From Meghimatium bilineatum (taxonomy: Eukaryota; Mollusca; Gastropoda; Stylommatophora; Philomycidae), in the NCBI GenBank assembly GCA_034231615.1, contig CM067309.1, positions 26,497,661-26,561,660 of the forward strand: 64,000 nt of DNA. Direction: 5' to 3'. The number at the start of each line of letters is the position of its first letter. Positions within the stretch are counted from its first letter, which is position 1. Made by a program: the position numbers and the translations under genes. This document shows positions 20,440-31,860 of this stretch, piece after piece. The notes beneath the pieces are model-generated. The model was not told the DNA's origin and made no database searches. It saw nothing but the letters and a program-made list of their open reading frames with translations.

Positions 20440-21190
20440 TTCCTCACTGCATTCTGTGCTGACCCATATATCTTGTGTATATACCTGATCCAGGAAACTG
20501 TGGGTGACTGTCCTTCATTGCACACTGTTCTGTTCGTCCTCGCTTAGTATTCCTTTCACATGGGCCTGAATGTATATTGGCATTTCATGCCTTTCACTCC
20601 AAGGGATTTGTTCTGGTACAGAACTTAAGGGGCTGTCAACTTCAAGCAGGTCTGTAAGTTGTCTACGGAGTCGTTTAGCTTGGTGGAACAAGCTGTTTCT
20701 TTCGCAGTCACCCCATTGCTAGATTTTGGAATCTTTCCTTCATTGGATGACTTAGCATACATTGAAACTTTTCTGCTTGAATTAGTACTTTTGTGTCTCT
20801 GCGTTTGCCAAGTGTTTGCATTCTTCCCATTTTCTGCATCTCTACTATGGGTGTTGATTTCATTGTTCCCAACATTATCCTAAGTTCCTGATTTTGCACT
20901 TTATCTAGATCTTGTAATGTGGTGTTTGATGCAGGACACCATGCAGCTGAACCATATTCCAAGTGTGGTCTTATGCCTTGCTGGTAAACTTTATGGAGTA
21001 TATTCCCACTGGCTCCCCATGTGGTTCCACTTAGTTTTCTCAGGATAGCTAACTTCCTCCTGGCTTTTGTTGTTGCTTTGTTCAAGTGTTGTTTCCATTT
21101 CAGCTGATCATCAAAAGTAACTCTGAGGTATGTGGGTTAGAATTGGAATGAACTGACTTGTTACACAAATCCGTCTGGACTTTACGATGT
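20440..21190 (-). pseudogene. LINE family A fragment (thumb to RNase H start)
   Basis: The minus strand carries the region between RT and RNase H: KATTKARRKLAILRKLSGTT, YQQGIRPHLEYGSAAW, LQDLDKVQNQELRIMLGTMK, TPIVEMQ, MLSHPMKERFQNLA, then GILSEDEQNSVQ-like and QNAV.NGG sequence at the beginning of RNase H. The 125-residue part 20708-21085 is open. It repairs what the 10774 copy has lost here (ELRIMLGAMRSTPI is frameshifted there). Both ends are truncated. Confidence 0.85.
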
Positions 21191-21261
21191 TAGTTGATCA
21201 ACGGAATATATATATTATTATATAGGCATGTATATATAGGCCCTATATATAAATATATATA

Positions 21262-22301
21262 TAGGCATTAGCACAAAGGAGCTCTTTGGTATCCAAAAAA
21301 AAAATCTAATTATGTCCCTTGAAGAAAATGGTCACTAGTCTTTTTCCTGACCATGCAAGTAGGCAGTGACCACGTTTTAATTAAATTTCCAGTGTCCCTG
21401 ATACTATTTGGCATATAGAAGTGGACATTTTTGTGACTTCAAGTCTTTTCTGTACACAGTTGGGCATCTATCTGACAAAAACAGCGGATATTGTTTGAGT
21501 AACTTGTATTTTAACACTAGGTATTGTCACTTATTGTGTATTTTCATTATCCATTTTGAATCTACTATTGCCTGCAACTTTATTTACTGTCTAAATGTTA
21601 TATTAGCCATTTATATACTATAGTTATATACCAAGTATGAAGGACATTATATGAGCAGCACTCACTCATCCAATGTTTTAAAAAGGTTCACCATGTCCAT
21701 GCTGCATGTCCGCCATATTATTTTTCACAGACATATTGGTTAACAAGAAATACAATTGCCATCTTTTTAAAATATTAAATGCATATGAAAATTATGTCAA
21801 TGTGATCCACAGATTCGTCTTGTCTTCCCGAACACAGAAATGTATAGTTTGTAACATATTTTATCATAAATAACTGAAATGTTTAATAATTAGGCTATTC
21901 AATTCAGTTTTACTTATGTAAATTAACCGCCATTTTGAATATTAATTAGATTTAATTTAATTTGAAAATTAGCAAAATGTACTCCCCAGATTCGTCTTTT
22001 CTTCCCGAACACAGAAATGTATAGTTATTCTATTTTTTATCATTAATAACTCATTTGTCATGAATTATTGGCTCGGCTACAAATCTTGGTCACAACTTTG
22101 TGCACTAATCAGCTTATATTTCCTTATATGTTCCATGTAAATTATTTTAATGCAAAATTAATTTTTTTAAATTCATAACTTTTTTCAGAATTGACGTACA
22201 AACTTGGTTGATGTACCAATGAATTGCAATTTTCAAGGGCTATCTAACTGTGGTATTTATAATGATGTAAAACCATTTTGAAAATTGTGTGCTAATGTCT
22301 A
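21262..22301. mobile_element. AT-rich element with 14-bp inverted ends (candidate non-autonomous DNA transposon)
   Basis: TAGGCATTAGCACA (21262-21275) and TGTGCTAATGTCTA (22288-22301) are inverted with one mismatch. A third, direct copy of the end motif lies at 22317-22330. The interior holds two direct repeats of about 175 bp (CCATTTTGAATATTAATTAG.. CAGATTCGTCTT.. CCCGAACACAGAAATGTATA). The interior matches 34850-35450. No protein is encoded. Confidence 0.5.
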
Positions 22302-22330
22302 ATATATATTATATATTAGGCATTAGCACA

Positions 22331-22749
22331 AAATTTGGTTTGAAATATATATATAATATTTATATATATATCATATTGGAATCCATATCAATGATATCAT
22401 AAATCATACCAATCAATATCTCTTCCCCGCAAGAAAAAGTTTTAAAATGTCCGTTTTCTTCGAGTTGTCACAGCAAATCTTACATTTACTAATTTAGTTT
22501 ATTAAAGGCGAGATTGTAAGAGAAAAAATTACGCACCAGGAAATTGGCAGCCCACAGTTGCAAAAAATACAGACATGCTTAGAAGTAAAAGCATGGATAA
22601 CTCTATAATGATCATTATGAAATATATTATATAAACAATTGGCATATCATATATGAGGCGCCATATCTAAACAGAAACAGTTATCGTTTGACAACCAGTG
22701 TTGCCAACTCGCTTTGTTAAAAACACTGATATTTGTTTAATACAAATCT
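22331..22749. other. Unassigned spacer
   Basis: AT-rich sequence with no coding frame or recognised repeat apart from short TA tracts near 22340-22375. Confidence 0.4.
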
Positions 22750-23745
22750 GCTTGCTTCGGGGCTACCTACGAATCAACGTCGATAAAAAAAAACATCATC
22801 TACACCCTGAAACTCTCAAAGTGAAAGGCAGTAGACTTAAGAGAGGAAAGTAGTGGAGGGGGCGCGCAGATGATATTATACAGAGGGTGTACAGATTAGA
22901 AGATGTGCTACCTATGCGGAATGGAGTCGTGCTCCCTTAGATTGTCCGACAGCCTTCAAAGTAATAATAACACTCAATAGAGAATGCAGGGAATGATGTT
23001 CGACAGTGGTGGAGTCGGATGTACTCGCTCTATTCGTTGAAAATTCCAGGGCAGGGAAAATAATATGATTGTATATACAGATGGGTCGGTTGAGAGACAC
23101 ATCAGAAGTTCCTAGGCCTCCACGGCTCAAAGGTTGGGGGGGGGGGCATAAGAGAGAAAAGTGGTGCATTCGCTTAGACGACAAGCTGTATGACAATGGA
23201 GATTTTGGCAGTAACCTAAGCTTTGCAATGGGTCTGCTCGCAGACTATCTGCGAGCATGCCTGTATACTCAGTGACTCGATAAGCATGATTGTGTAAGTT
23301 CAGACGGGATACATTCGGGAACAGTGGCTGGATGCAGTAAAGAATTCCTGTATGCGTAAAGTGACTTTCATTTTTGTGCCGGGACATGCGAGAGTCTGGG
23401 GTAATGAGATAGCAGATAGGTTGGCCGCACACGTTGCTACTATGGATGTTGCTGGAGCAATGGATCGAGCAGACATTTTGAACCCCCTACGGGAAGACTC
23501 ACGAGCAAATGACTGTATAAGTGATGATGACTCTTGTTCCATGACTAGAATAAAGGAATTTGGTTTGAAATGTGGTGTCGCTAGAAAGGAGCGGTTTCGT
23601 GTCAAGACAGAATGATGGTCAATCAACTGCGTACTGGGACCGTCAGTTAATGTGTAATGGCAGCTACGCTCAAGGAGAGATCTGATAACCTATGGACTTG
23701 TCCGGAGTGCAGTAACGATGATCCAACGACTAACTAACTAACTAA
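22750..23745 (+). pseudogene. LINE family B, RNase H copy
   Basis: The plus strand keeps the order of the 29422-30479 copy with several breaks: an LHPETLKVKGSRLKR-like start, VYRLEDVLPMR, YTDGSVERHIRS, MTMEILAVT, VTFIFVPGHARVWGNEIADR (~23370-23425), GAMDRADILNPLRED and a MTRIKEFGLKCGVARKERF block. The tail is (CTAA)n at 23727-23745. A G7 run near 23138 marks one frameshift. Non-functional. Confidence 0.85.
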
Positions 23746-24069
23746 TATCCTACATAAAAAAGCACTCAAAAGCATTAAAAATGTAAAAAAAAAACTAACC
23801 ACTTTTTCATTTAAATGTTACAAGTACCACATAGTTGTTTATAGACATATAGATATTAAAATTAATGTACTTCTAAATATGAGAAATCATAGACATACAA
23901 TAATTTCTCATTTCATGTATATATTTTCTACATTATTAGTGTTGTCAACACATTCTTATCAAAGGCAAACTCAGTGACAATTCATACCAAAAATGCACAC
24001 ACACACACACAAATCACGTTAAAATATTTTGTTTAAAAAGGTGCTTACTGTAAAAAAAAATATAATTAA
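23746..24069. other. Unassigned spacer
   Basis: AT-rich, with a short (CA)n tract at 23995-24012; nothing else seen. Confidence 0.5.
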
Positions 24070-25320
24070 ATTTCACATTAAAATCCCTCAATCAATCTGG
24101 CGTCATTCCAAGTGGCGTCAGCGATCATACATCTCCACAATTCTCTGTCTCGTCTGTTGTTAATAAGTTCAGTTGGTAACTTCTTTTTGTGCCACAGTGA
24201 CAACCCATCCAGAAATGTATTTCTTTGTCTTCCTCTGTTACTTTTCCCATTGATCTTTCCAGTGGTTACTAAAATGTTCAAGTTTGATTTTTGTCATCAC
24301 AAGCCCTAAAAATCTTGATTGTTTGTTTCTAATTTTCGCTATAATTTTGCCGTTTTACTCCAGCATCTCTGAGAATGTCTACATAGTTTTCATGTCTACA
24401 TGGATGTCCATGTGATTCTCATTATTCTTCTTATAAACCACATCTTAGTTGCCTCCGGCTTATCTTTGGGCACTTTTGTTTCCTATCAATGTGTTGCTTC
24501 CATAAAGAAGGATTGGCTCGGTATAACATCCTATCACTCGTGTATGCATTGATGTTACTCCATTGAATAGAATGTTTCTAATTTTTTAATGCTGATTTGG
24601 CATGTGATATCCTGTTCTTGATCTCATTGGAGCACCTGCCATCTGGTGTTAAAATCCTGCCAAGTTACTTGGCTGGATCCGCTTAATTTAATTTTGCATA
24701 ATTAATAGTAATACTTCATTTTGGCGGTGTTAATTTTTAAAAAACAATCATTACTTCTGTTTTGTTTTTGTTTAGAATGAGGCATCTCTTTTCACTTTTT
24801 TGTACTACCATGTCTAACAGAGCTGAAGTTCTTTTTTGCTCCCTTCAATCAGAACTGTATGGGCCGTTGTATAAACTGTATTAAAGTGTTACACTTATTT
24901 TAGTGCCGGGCATGTGGGTGTTCGAGGCAATGAAAAAGCTGATTAACTGGCGTCATGTGCGATTGTGGCACGAGGCAATGGATCGAGCGGACGTTTTGAA
25001 CTCCTTAAGAGATATGGCACGCGAGAGTGAGACTAGTGTGGATGATGATTCCTTTTCAATGGTCATTATTAAAGATCAGGGATTGAGATGCGGTGTTGCA
25101 AGACGTGAACATTTTGGAGGGCGCAGAAGAATGATGGTCAACCAGCATATGACTGGTACTTCAGTAGAAGTGTAATGGCGGATGCACTCAGGGAGAGATC
25201 GGATCAACTATGGACTTATCCAGTTTGCAGTGATGATGATCCGACGACTAACTAACTAACTGTATGGTCAGCATATTTTACGTTATTCAGATTGTAACCT
25301 CCAAGTCCTATTCCTGTCAT
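24070..25320 (-). pseudogene. LINE family L reverse transcriptase relic, split by a family B insertion
   Basis: Minus strand: GIGLGGYNLNNVKYADHTV (RT motif C with Asp-to-His change) lies at 25268-25320, and the frame continues at 24862 with LIEGSKKELQ, LNKNKTEVMIVFKK, GRILTPDGRCSNEIKNRI, then GRQRNTFLDG and RDRELWRCMI near 24080-24240. The YADHTV/LIEGSKKE join across the inserted LINE B shows the two parts were one gene. Confidence 0.75.
24853..25267 (+). mobile_element. LINE family B, 5'-truncated insertion with 10-bp target duplication
   Basis: The insertion (24863-25257) is flanked by AACTGTATGG at 24853-24862 and 25258-25267. It encodes VPGMWVFEAMKKLINW-like sequence (a degenerate GHVGVRGNE), RADVLNSLRDMARESETSVD, IKDQGLRCGVARREHFGGRR and MMVNQ, and ends in (CTAA)n. 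It interrupts the RT of LINE L. Confidence 0.85.
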
Positions 25321-26750
25321 GCTTAAAATATCTCACTATTAGGTAATATTATAGTAGGCACATTTCACGACAATACAATTATTGTATTATTGATGACACG
25401 AAGTGCTATAACACATATTGTAAATCTACAATACCTGTGAGTGTAAAAGATATTGAGAGATGATGAGATAACATAACACAAGAAAGCTAAACAATCATTC
25501 CATGAACAAACACAACTTTCACTCTCAATACTCTCAACATTGATGTGAAAGCAACATAAGCAGACATATCTTTTTTCGTAGCTGAACATTGTGTTATAGT
25601 GTGATATAGGGGACCTACTATCCTCTACCGCTTCTATAAAAACGACACTCCTGCTCTAGAAGAAATCTACCCTTGTCACACTACGCTTCTGCGGACTGAA
25701 AACTACCGGAGGTACGAGTTAATTGAATCAGTGATCTCATTATGGAATTCCCTACCTCTCTGGGAGTGTCTGGAAACATAATATATGTGAGAGTTTGCTG
25801 AACGGTCAGAAATACAAATTTCAAGTAGAGAGTTTCACATACATTTTAGGGTGTCATCGGGAAAATTACAGGTCATTTTAAAAGCCATACATATGGATGG
25901 CCCGGAGTTCATTAAAACATGGAAACACCTGGACGAGCTGGAGAGTTGGAACAAAAGATTCAGATGCTTAAGCGAAGTTTCCCATAGTACATTTTTACAA
26001 ACATCAGGAATTCAATCAAGAGAACTGACAGACCCGGGACACACTAGAAGGAGAAAGTTAAATGCAGATTCGACTTACAGAAGGGAACGCATAAATTAAC
26101 ACGATTCAGAATCCATTAGCTATTCTATTCGGATGACGGAGTTTGCAGGAATGTTGAAATGCAAGACGCCAGAATATAAAGGTGAAAGAATTAATCAAAA
26201 TGGAAATTAGTTGTTGCTAGTCGTTTCGTGAAATGAGGAAACCCTCTGATAGGAGTTTTAAGATAGAGAAGGGGAGGTATTAGAAGTAAGATTGACACAA
26301 GACTAAATAGTTGTTGGCTTGTGTAAGAAGACTATCTCGAAAAGACCAATGAAGTGCTTGGACACACAAAACGGGGGAGGGACAAAAATGTTGCGCTAGA
26401 AGAAGGGATGTTCTCTAGTTTTTCGGGGGTTCCTACTTGAGTTTTCAGAGAACTACGTGGTCTGGGATTGCTGATCCAAGCAGTGAAAGGTGGCTCACTG
26501 CAAGACGGAGACTAGCAGACTTCGAGACGTCAGAAGTCAAGAAGCTAGGACTTGCTCACTGGAGAGTCCACAGTTTGCTTAGACCGTCGTAGCGAGAGTC
26601 TAAAAGTTTCCCCGACGAAACACTAGACATTGTTCTGCAGTCGAGAAGTTTATTACAGTTAGGTGGACAAGATTTTGAAATCCAAGAGGTCCACAGGTTA
26701 AGGAGGAATTGGAAGATTTCACTGCTGAACTGGAAGACTGTCTTACATTA
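25321..26750. other. Unassigned region
   Basis: No transposase, RT or splice-bounded exon could be supported. The largest frame (25851-26099, 82 residues) shows no recognisable motif. The part 26260-27070 is less AT-rich and might be a long terminal repeat, since AATAAA occurs near 27041, but I found no second copy in the window. Confidence 0.3.
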
Positions 26751-26972
26751 ACCAAAACATTATCTTGCTGAATTTGAGGAATCAATATTGTCTTGCGGAA
26801 TTGAAGTTTATATTGTTGCTTAACCAAAAGATTATCTTGCTGAATTTGGGGTGAATGACTTGCTGAATGACTTGCGGAATTGAAGTTTATATTTTTGCTT
26901 AACCAAAAGATTATCTTGCTGAATTTGAGGAATCAAGATTGTCTTGCGGAATTAAAGTTTATATTGATTATT
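26751..26972. repeat. Three tandem units of 71-79 bp
   Basis: Units begin ACCAAAAxATTATCTTGCTG at 26751, 26823 and 26902, and contain TCTTGCGGAATTGAAGTTTA. The middle unit has a small internal expansion (GAATGACTTGCT). Confidence 0.85.
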
Positions 26973-27179
26973 GAACGTGATGATTATAATTGCTTGATGT
27001 TGTGCTCAGAGTGTAGATGTTGTGGACTGTTCAATCAGTAATAAAGTCACATATATATGTATATAATACACATGTGATGGTTTTCACGTTGGAGTATCTT
27101 TTAGTAGAAGTTCATTCATCAATGTCATAAGGAGTGCATTGGATGAACGTACAAGTTATTCTTCATTACATATCACACC

Positions 27180-28300
27180 CCCCCCCCTGTCATAATTGTT
27201 CCCTAAGGGTAGTCGATCATTTAAGTGAACTATGTACGGTACACTTTGGTGACAGTAAAGGATACAAGAACCTAAAACCTAGAAGATCTAAGTGTAGTTC
27301 AGTTATTTCAAATGTTATTGCACCTTATTTCCAAAAATGACTTGATATCTGATATTTAAACAGCAAATTCAGCTTATTAATTGATGAAACCAATGCTATT
27401 TCTGCAACTAAGCTACTTGGTATAGTAATAAGATACTTTTCCGTGAAAAGAAAACTGTTTAGTGTTACTTTTTTAGACTTTGTTAAACTGTGTGACTGTA
27501 GCGCTGAAGCAATATACCAGGCCTGCAATATACAATGCGCTGAAAGAATATTTGAAGAATAATGGACTTCATTTGCAAAGACTAGTTGCACTAGGCACTG
27601 ATAATGCATCTGTCATGACAGGTGTGTAACCAATGGAATCTACGCACAATTAAAACCTGAAATTCCTGTTCTGATCCTAGTTAGATGCGTGTGCCATTCT
27701 CTTCAACAAGCTGTGCCACACGCTACAGCCGAGACTACTAGACTACATGCTAGACTACTTCATATGAGTCTAGAGTTCATGATTAGAGAAACATACAACT
27801 GGTTTTCTCGCGCACCACTTTGTGAAACAAAGAACAGTGAGATTTTTGCATTAATAGATGATGGGAAACACCCACATAAGCTTATTAAACCAAGTTAAAC
27901 AAGATGAAAATCTATTGAATCTGCCATTCTCAGAATATTGCTGCAGTGACTTGAGCTCAAAACTCTTTTTAATATAGCGGGGAATGCTCGAGCGCTGTTA
28001 AACAGCAGAACTTCTATATTCTATGTTTTGTGACATGAACAACTATGTTTTTCTCATTTCTCAAACATATTCTTAGAGAAGTTCAAAGCGTGAATAAAAA
28101 GTGTGAAACAAAAATACAAGATTCAACAAAACTACTCAACGATCTTGTCCATCTCACTGATTCTATCAGTTCAAAGAGTGTTATTCCTGGGGAAAATATT
28201 ACACAGACTGGTGCTTTTGAAGATTGTTTATATCCTTTTTCTCTATCTGGGTTATGAGTTTGAAAAAAAAATGGCAACCTACAAATTTCTGAATGAGTAA
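27180..28300 (+). pseudogene. hAT transposase relic (SCAND3/ZNF862-like)
   Basis: Broken plus-strand frames read SLRVVDHLSELCTVHFGDSK, SVISNVIAPYFQK, LIDETNAISATKLLGI (catalytic Asp block), LVRCVCHSLQQAVPHATAET, MIRETYNWFSR, and ILREVQSVNKKCETK with TKLLNDLVHLT. This order follows the hAT transposases related to SCAND3 and ZNF862. Stops occur in most blocks. It is a different hAT lineage from the one at 8071. Confidence 0.75.
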
Positions 28301-28394
28301 GAAATTCGTGGAAGAACACCACTGTTCTTGTCAAATTCCGGCGACCTCCCAAGGATCCTGAAGCGGTGATAAATATATCCTACTTGAAGCGGAT

Positions 28395-28952
28395 CCAGGC
28401 CGTACCTACCTAAAGGTTATGTGTGTATGTCCTTGTCCCCCACTCATGGGTTGTATGTTTGACATGCCTCAGTGCCTTGCTTTTGTCTCCTGTAAAACGG
28501 CCCCCATGGATGACGAAGAGATGCGAGCCAGCGGACATTGCACCTTTGACCTCCTGTAGCTGTCCTCCTAGTGGCGGGGAATGCCGGAGGTGCCACCACT
28601 GCCGATGGACCCACAAATCTGACGTACGGGTGATGCGCTGGTGGGTCGTTAAATGGTTTGCCCCTGGCAGGACGTGACGATCCTGGATCACTGCTACACT
28701 GGAACGCCTCTCTTCGGGGACCAGAAATGCATCCATAAAACCCCCATACAAAATCATTATCCCTAGTCAAATAGCTCGTAAAGTGAATTTGTAATTTAAA
28801 ATTGATTTCTATCTTTGTTAAATGTGGATACAATCGATAACAATAATAAACTTGTAAAATTTTACTCGGATTTAAAAAAAATCAATTTCGGAGGGGTGGG
28901 GTCAAAATCTTCACCGCACCGGGCAGCACTTACCTTAGGTACGCCGCTGCTA
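28395..28952. mobile_element. Possible non-autonomous hAT-like element
   Basis: CAGGCCGTACCTACCTAAAGG at the left and, on the opposite strand at the right, CAGCGGCGTACCTAAGGTAAG resemble hAT inverted ends. The interior (28420-28740) is GC-richer than the flanks and non-coding. I see no 8-bp flanking duplication, so this is tentative. Confidence 0.35.
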
Positions 28953-29098
28953 TGCATAAATGGGAAATGCACATCATAATTAAAGATAAGGCTGGAGTTG
29001 GCTTGTGCTGCTATTTCATGAATAAATTTAATTTTGAAAAGCAACATCAGTATTATAGTGAAAATCAAACTTTAGGCCCCTATAACTTATTAGTGCTT

Positions 29099-29411
29099 TC
29101 TAGTAGTAGTAATAATAACAATAAACCCATAACCCGTCAGGGTCGTAGGAGTGTCAAAATGAGACCTTTGATGCAGAAAGATCTCCACTCATCTCTATCT
29201 TCTATCCTCCTGATGAGTTTTACCATCCATGGAAACTTCACAACCTGTCCATTCTTTAATATAATACAATTTAATATAATTTTAATATAATGTCTTCTGT
29301 TCATCTCGTCTTCTTACACTCTCCACCATACCTTCAAGAACATCTTTTGTCATCGAGGAATGTCTCATCATGTGCCGGTATAATCGGAGTTTACGAAGTT
29401 TAAAGATTATC
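29099..29411 (-). pseudogene. LINE family J, C-terminal fragment
   Basis: Minus strand: KLRKLRLYRHMMRHSSMTKD and VLEGMVESVRR, followed by a region ending in ATT/ACT repeats. A cleaner copy lies at 60550-60800 (minus) and a diverged one at 45735-45970 (minus). The family B LINE inserted at 29422 truncates it. Confidence 0.6.
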
Positions 29412-30489
29412 AACAGTTCTACAAGAGACACATCGACAAGAGCTATGCGATACCTACTTGACTGCCCAACAGCTGAGCATAGATTACAGTATTGCCGTGC
29501 ACGGGCGTACCTTCAAATACATGCAGATAAGGAACACCCGTTGCATTCCGAAATACAGAAAGTTAAAGGCAGCAGACTAAGAGAGGAAGGTCGTGGATGG
29601 GACGTGCTGAAGATGTAATACAAAGCGTGTGCCGATTACAGGATGTGGCAGTTGGTGCGGAATGGATAGGTCTACCCACAGATTTCGAAACTTGTTTGAG
29701 AGTAGTAATATCACTTAGCAGGGAATGCAGAGAATGGTGTCCCACAGCTGTGGAGAAAGAAGTGCAGACTTTAATCAGTGAGAATACCAAAGAGGGGGAT
29801 GTGATTATATACACTGATGGATCTGTAATTAGGCATGTTCGCAGTGCTTGGGCCTTTACAGCTCAGTGCGCAGGTAAAACGATCAAGGAGGAAAGTGGTG
29901 CCTTTGCGGTCACTACGAGTAGTATGACCATGGAGACTATGGCGGTGACCAAGGCATTTGAGTGGCTACGCACACAGAAAGTAACGCAGGTATGCATCTT
30001 GAGTGACTCTATGAGTATGATTAAGAAGGTACAAGTGGGTCTCGTTCGCGAACAGTGGATTGAGGCCTTGAGAAATGCGAGCTTGAAGGCGGTTACATTT
30101 ATTTTCGTGCCGGGACATGTGGGCGTTCGAGGCAATGAAAGAGCGGATCAACTGGCATCGTGTGCGATTGTGGCAAAGGGCGATGGGGCAATGGATCGCG
30201 CTGACGTTTTGAACTCCTTAAGAGATATAACACGCGAGAGTGAGACGAATGTGGATGATGATTCCTTTTCAATGGCTAGGATTAAAGATCAGGGATTGAG
30301 ATGCGGTGTTGCTAGAGGTGAACATTTTGGAGGGCGCAGAAGAATGATGGTCAACCAGCATAGGACCGGTACTGTCAACAGAAGTGTGATGGCGGATACA
30401 CTCAAGGAGAGATCGGAGCAACTATGGATGTGTCCAGTTTGCAGTGATGATGATCCGACGACTAACTAACTAACTAACTAACAGTTCTA
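29412..30489 (+). mobile_element. LINE family B, best copy, with 10-bp target duplication
   Basis: The insertion (29422-30479, 1058 bp) lies between exact repeats AACAGTTCTA (29412-29421 and 30480-30489) and ends in a (CTAA)n tail. It is 5'-truncated upstream of RNase H (starting near the DCPTAEHRLQYCRARAYLQI block), so the RT is absent. Confidence 0.92.
29597..30469 (+). CDS. LINE family B RNase H domain, open frame in a truncated element
   Basis: A 290-residue frame contains a complete RNase H set: IIYTDGSVIRHVRSAW (Asp), SSMTMETMAVTKAFEWL (Glu), CILSDSMSMIKKV (Asp) and VPGHVGVRGNERADQLAS (His and Asp). It continues with GAMDRADVLNSLRD, LRCGVARGEHFGGRRRMMVN and a C-terminal CPVCSDDDPTTN. 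The Met at 29597 is internal to the original ORF, so this is an accidental start. The intact frame suggests a recent insertion. Without EN or RT it cannot move itself. Confidence 0.8.
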   Translation: MGRAEDVIQSVCRLQDVAVGAEWIGLPTDFETCLRVVISLSRECREWCPTAVEKEVQTLISENTKEGDVIIYTDGSVIRHVRSAWAFTAQCAGKTIKEESGAFAVTTSSMTMETMAVTKAFEWLRTQKVTQVCILSDSMSMIKKVQVGLVREQWIEALRNASLKAVTFIFVPGHVGVRGNERADQLASCAIVAKGDGAMDRADVLNSLRDITRESETNVDDDSFSMARIKDQGLRCGVARGEHFGGRRRMMVNQHRTGTVNRSVMADTLKERSEQLWMCPVCSDDDPTTN

Positions 30490-30745
30490 TTGCATTATGT
30501 AGTTGTGAAAGCTGGGCACTTGTTGACAATGAATTCTGCGTATCCCCAATATAAAATCTATGACAAATCGGTTAATGTTCGTAAGAAATAAATAGGGGTG
30601 TATACATGTCCGCAAGAAGCACTACTTTCAATAGTGAAACGATTAAAATATGCATAGTTTGAACATGTATTCCGGCACGATCCTTTGTACAAAACGATAA
30701 TGGCCTACTACAAGAACAGCAAGATATGGAAGAAGCAGGATGTGG
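30490..30745 (+). pseudogene. LINE remnant, J-like C-terminus
   Basis: Plus-strand fragments SIALCSCESWALVDNEFC and VKRLKYA-stop-FEHVFRHDPLYKTIM resemble the GCESW and KWFGHVxRHDPL blocks after the RT of RTE-like LINEs. Very decayed. Confidence 0.4.
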
Positions 30746-30950
30746 GGGGAGGGGCTAAGTCTATTGTTTTGGTTAACTGTCTGATGTTATCGTTTCTAAT
30801 TCTATCACCGCATTGCCTGCCAATAAGCCGGCTCTCTCGCTTCCTCTGAACCCGGCAGTATATCCATGTAATGCTCTGGACGATTGAGGTATTCAATAAA
30901 TCAAACCATACCTTTCTCAGCATGCATTTTTCTATCTTGTTCAGCATGCT
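30746..30950 (-). pseudogene. LINE family E fragment
   Basis: The minus strand has CGDRIRNDNIRQLTKTID, the same block as DRIRNDNIRQITKTIP at 61290 in the family E copy. A G-rich run and stops interrupt it. Confidence 0.55.
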
Positions 30951-31019
30951 TTGTGAGTTTGTATTACGAAATGTGTTGAAGTATCAGTTATCAACAAATT
31001 TAGTGCTACTATAACTCTT

Positions 31020-31500
31020 TCTGTCTCCATCCTCATGCTCGAAGTGACAGCGGAGTTATTATTCCTCTAGGGCCGCAGACGGCAGATAGGGCGGATGTCA
31101 TAGATTTCTATGTCTCTCGTTTCATTGCAATTTTCTTTAGATCTTCATTGTTTCTGATACCGATGGTGAAACGTCCCCTTGTAATAGTCCTACGTAAAGT
31201 TTCTTTTGGTCTTCCTCGTTTTCTCTTGCCTTTTTGTGACTACATCAAAGCTTGACAGGGGAGTCTTTCAGTATCCATTCGTAGTGCGTGTCCGATGGTA
31301 ATTCCAGCGACGCTCTCTAATATAGGTAGATACATATTCTTGTTTTGATTCTTGTTTGACAACTGTGTTTGATTTGAAGTCTGTCCAACGTATGTTCAAT
31401 AGCCTTCTAAGACATTTATTTTCAAAGGTGTTTAGTCTTTGCAGCGGAGTACGCATATGATTTCTCAACCAACTCACGCCGTTTCTGTATGCCACAAAAC
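31020..31500 (-). pseudogene. LINE family D relative, C-terminal part
   Basis: Minus strand: LQRLNTFENKCLRRLLNIRW, TDFKSNTVVKQESK and a GRPKETLRRTITRG-like block. It resembles the element at 53150-53590 (KRLNTVENKCLRTILNVKW) more than the D copy at 54 kb. Confidence 0.65.
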
Positions 31501-31794
31501 CCCAACCGCATTTATTTATATTTCTGTTAACCTAGCCGCCTGTGTATAGGGGCCTATAATTATGTTGTGTGCTTTCGATTGTAACTGGGCGAGCTCATGC
31601 ACCTGGTCCTTAACACCCGTTAATATCCGACACGCTTTATCTAGTTGTATTATTACCTTGGTCGATGATTTTTTTCAGTGTCTACCTCCCCACATTCACT
31701 GCCCTTTCCTATTTCTTCTAATTCCGATAGACCTACTCTTCTCAGTCTTCAGCCTCTGCCGTCAATGATCTGCTGTGCTTGATTCGTTTTACCT

Positions 31795-31860
31795 TTAACT
31801 CATCTAGACGTTGGCGTAATGGGAGATAAAGAAGACTACGTTCTGGAAAGAATATGTCAT
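31795..31860 (+). mobile_element. LINE family F 3' end fragment
   Basis: GAAGACTACGTTCTGGAAAG, then AATATGTCATCGTA, matches the 3' end of the family F copy at 52868-52905 (AACTACGTTCTGGAAAGAAT, ATGTGACCTGATG). Only about 65 bp are present. Confidence 0.55.

Noticed and set aside
28423-28833. Overlapping ORFs of 84-129 residues on both strands near 28.4-28.8 kb
   Set aside because: They mirror each other in a GC-richer repeat interior; none shows a domain and the ends look like a DNA transposon.
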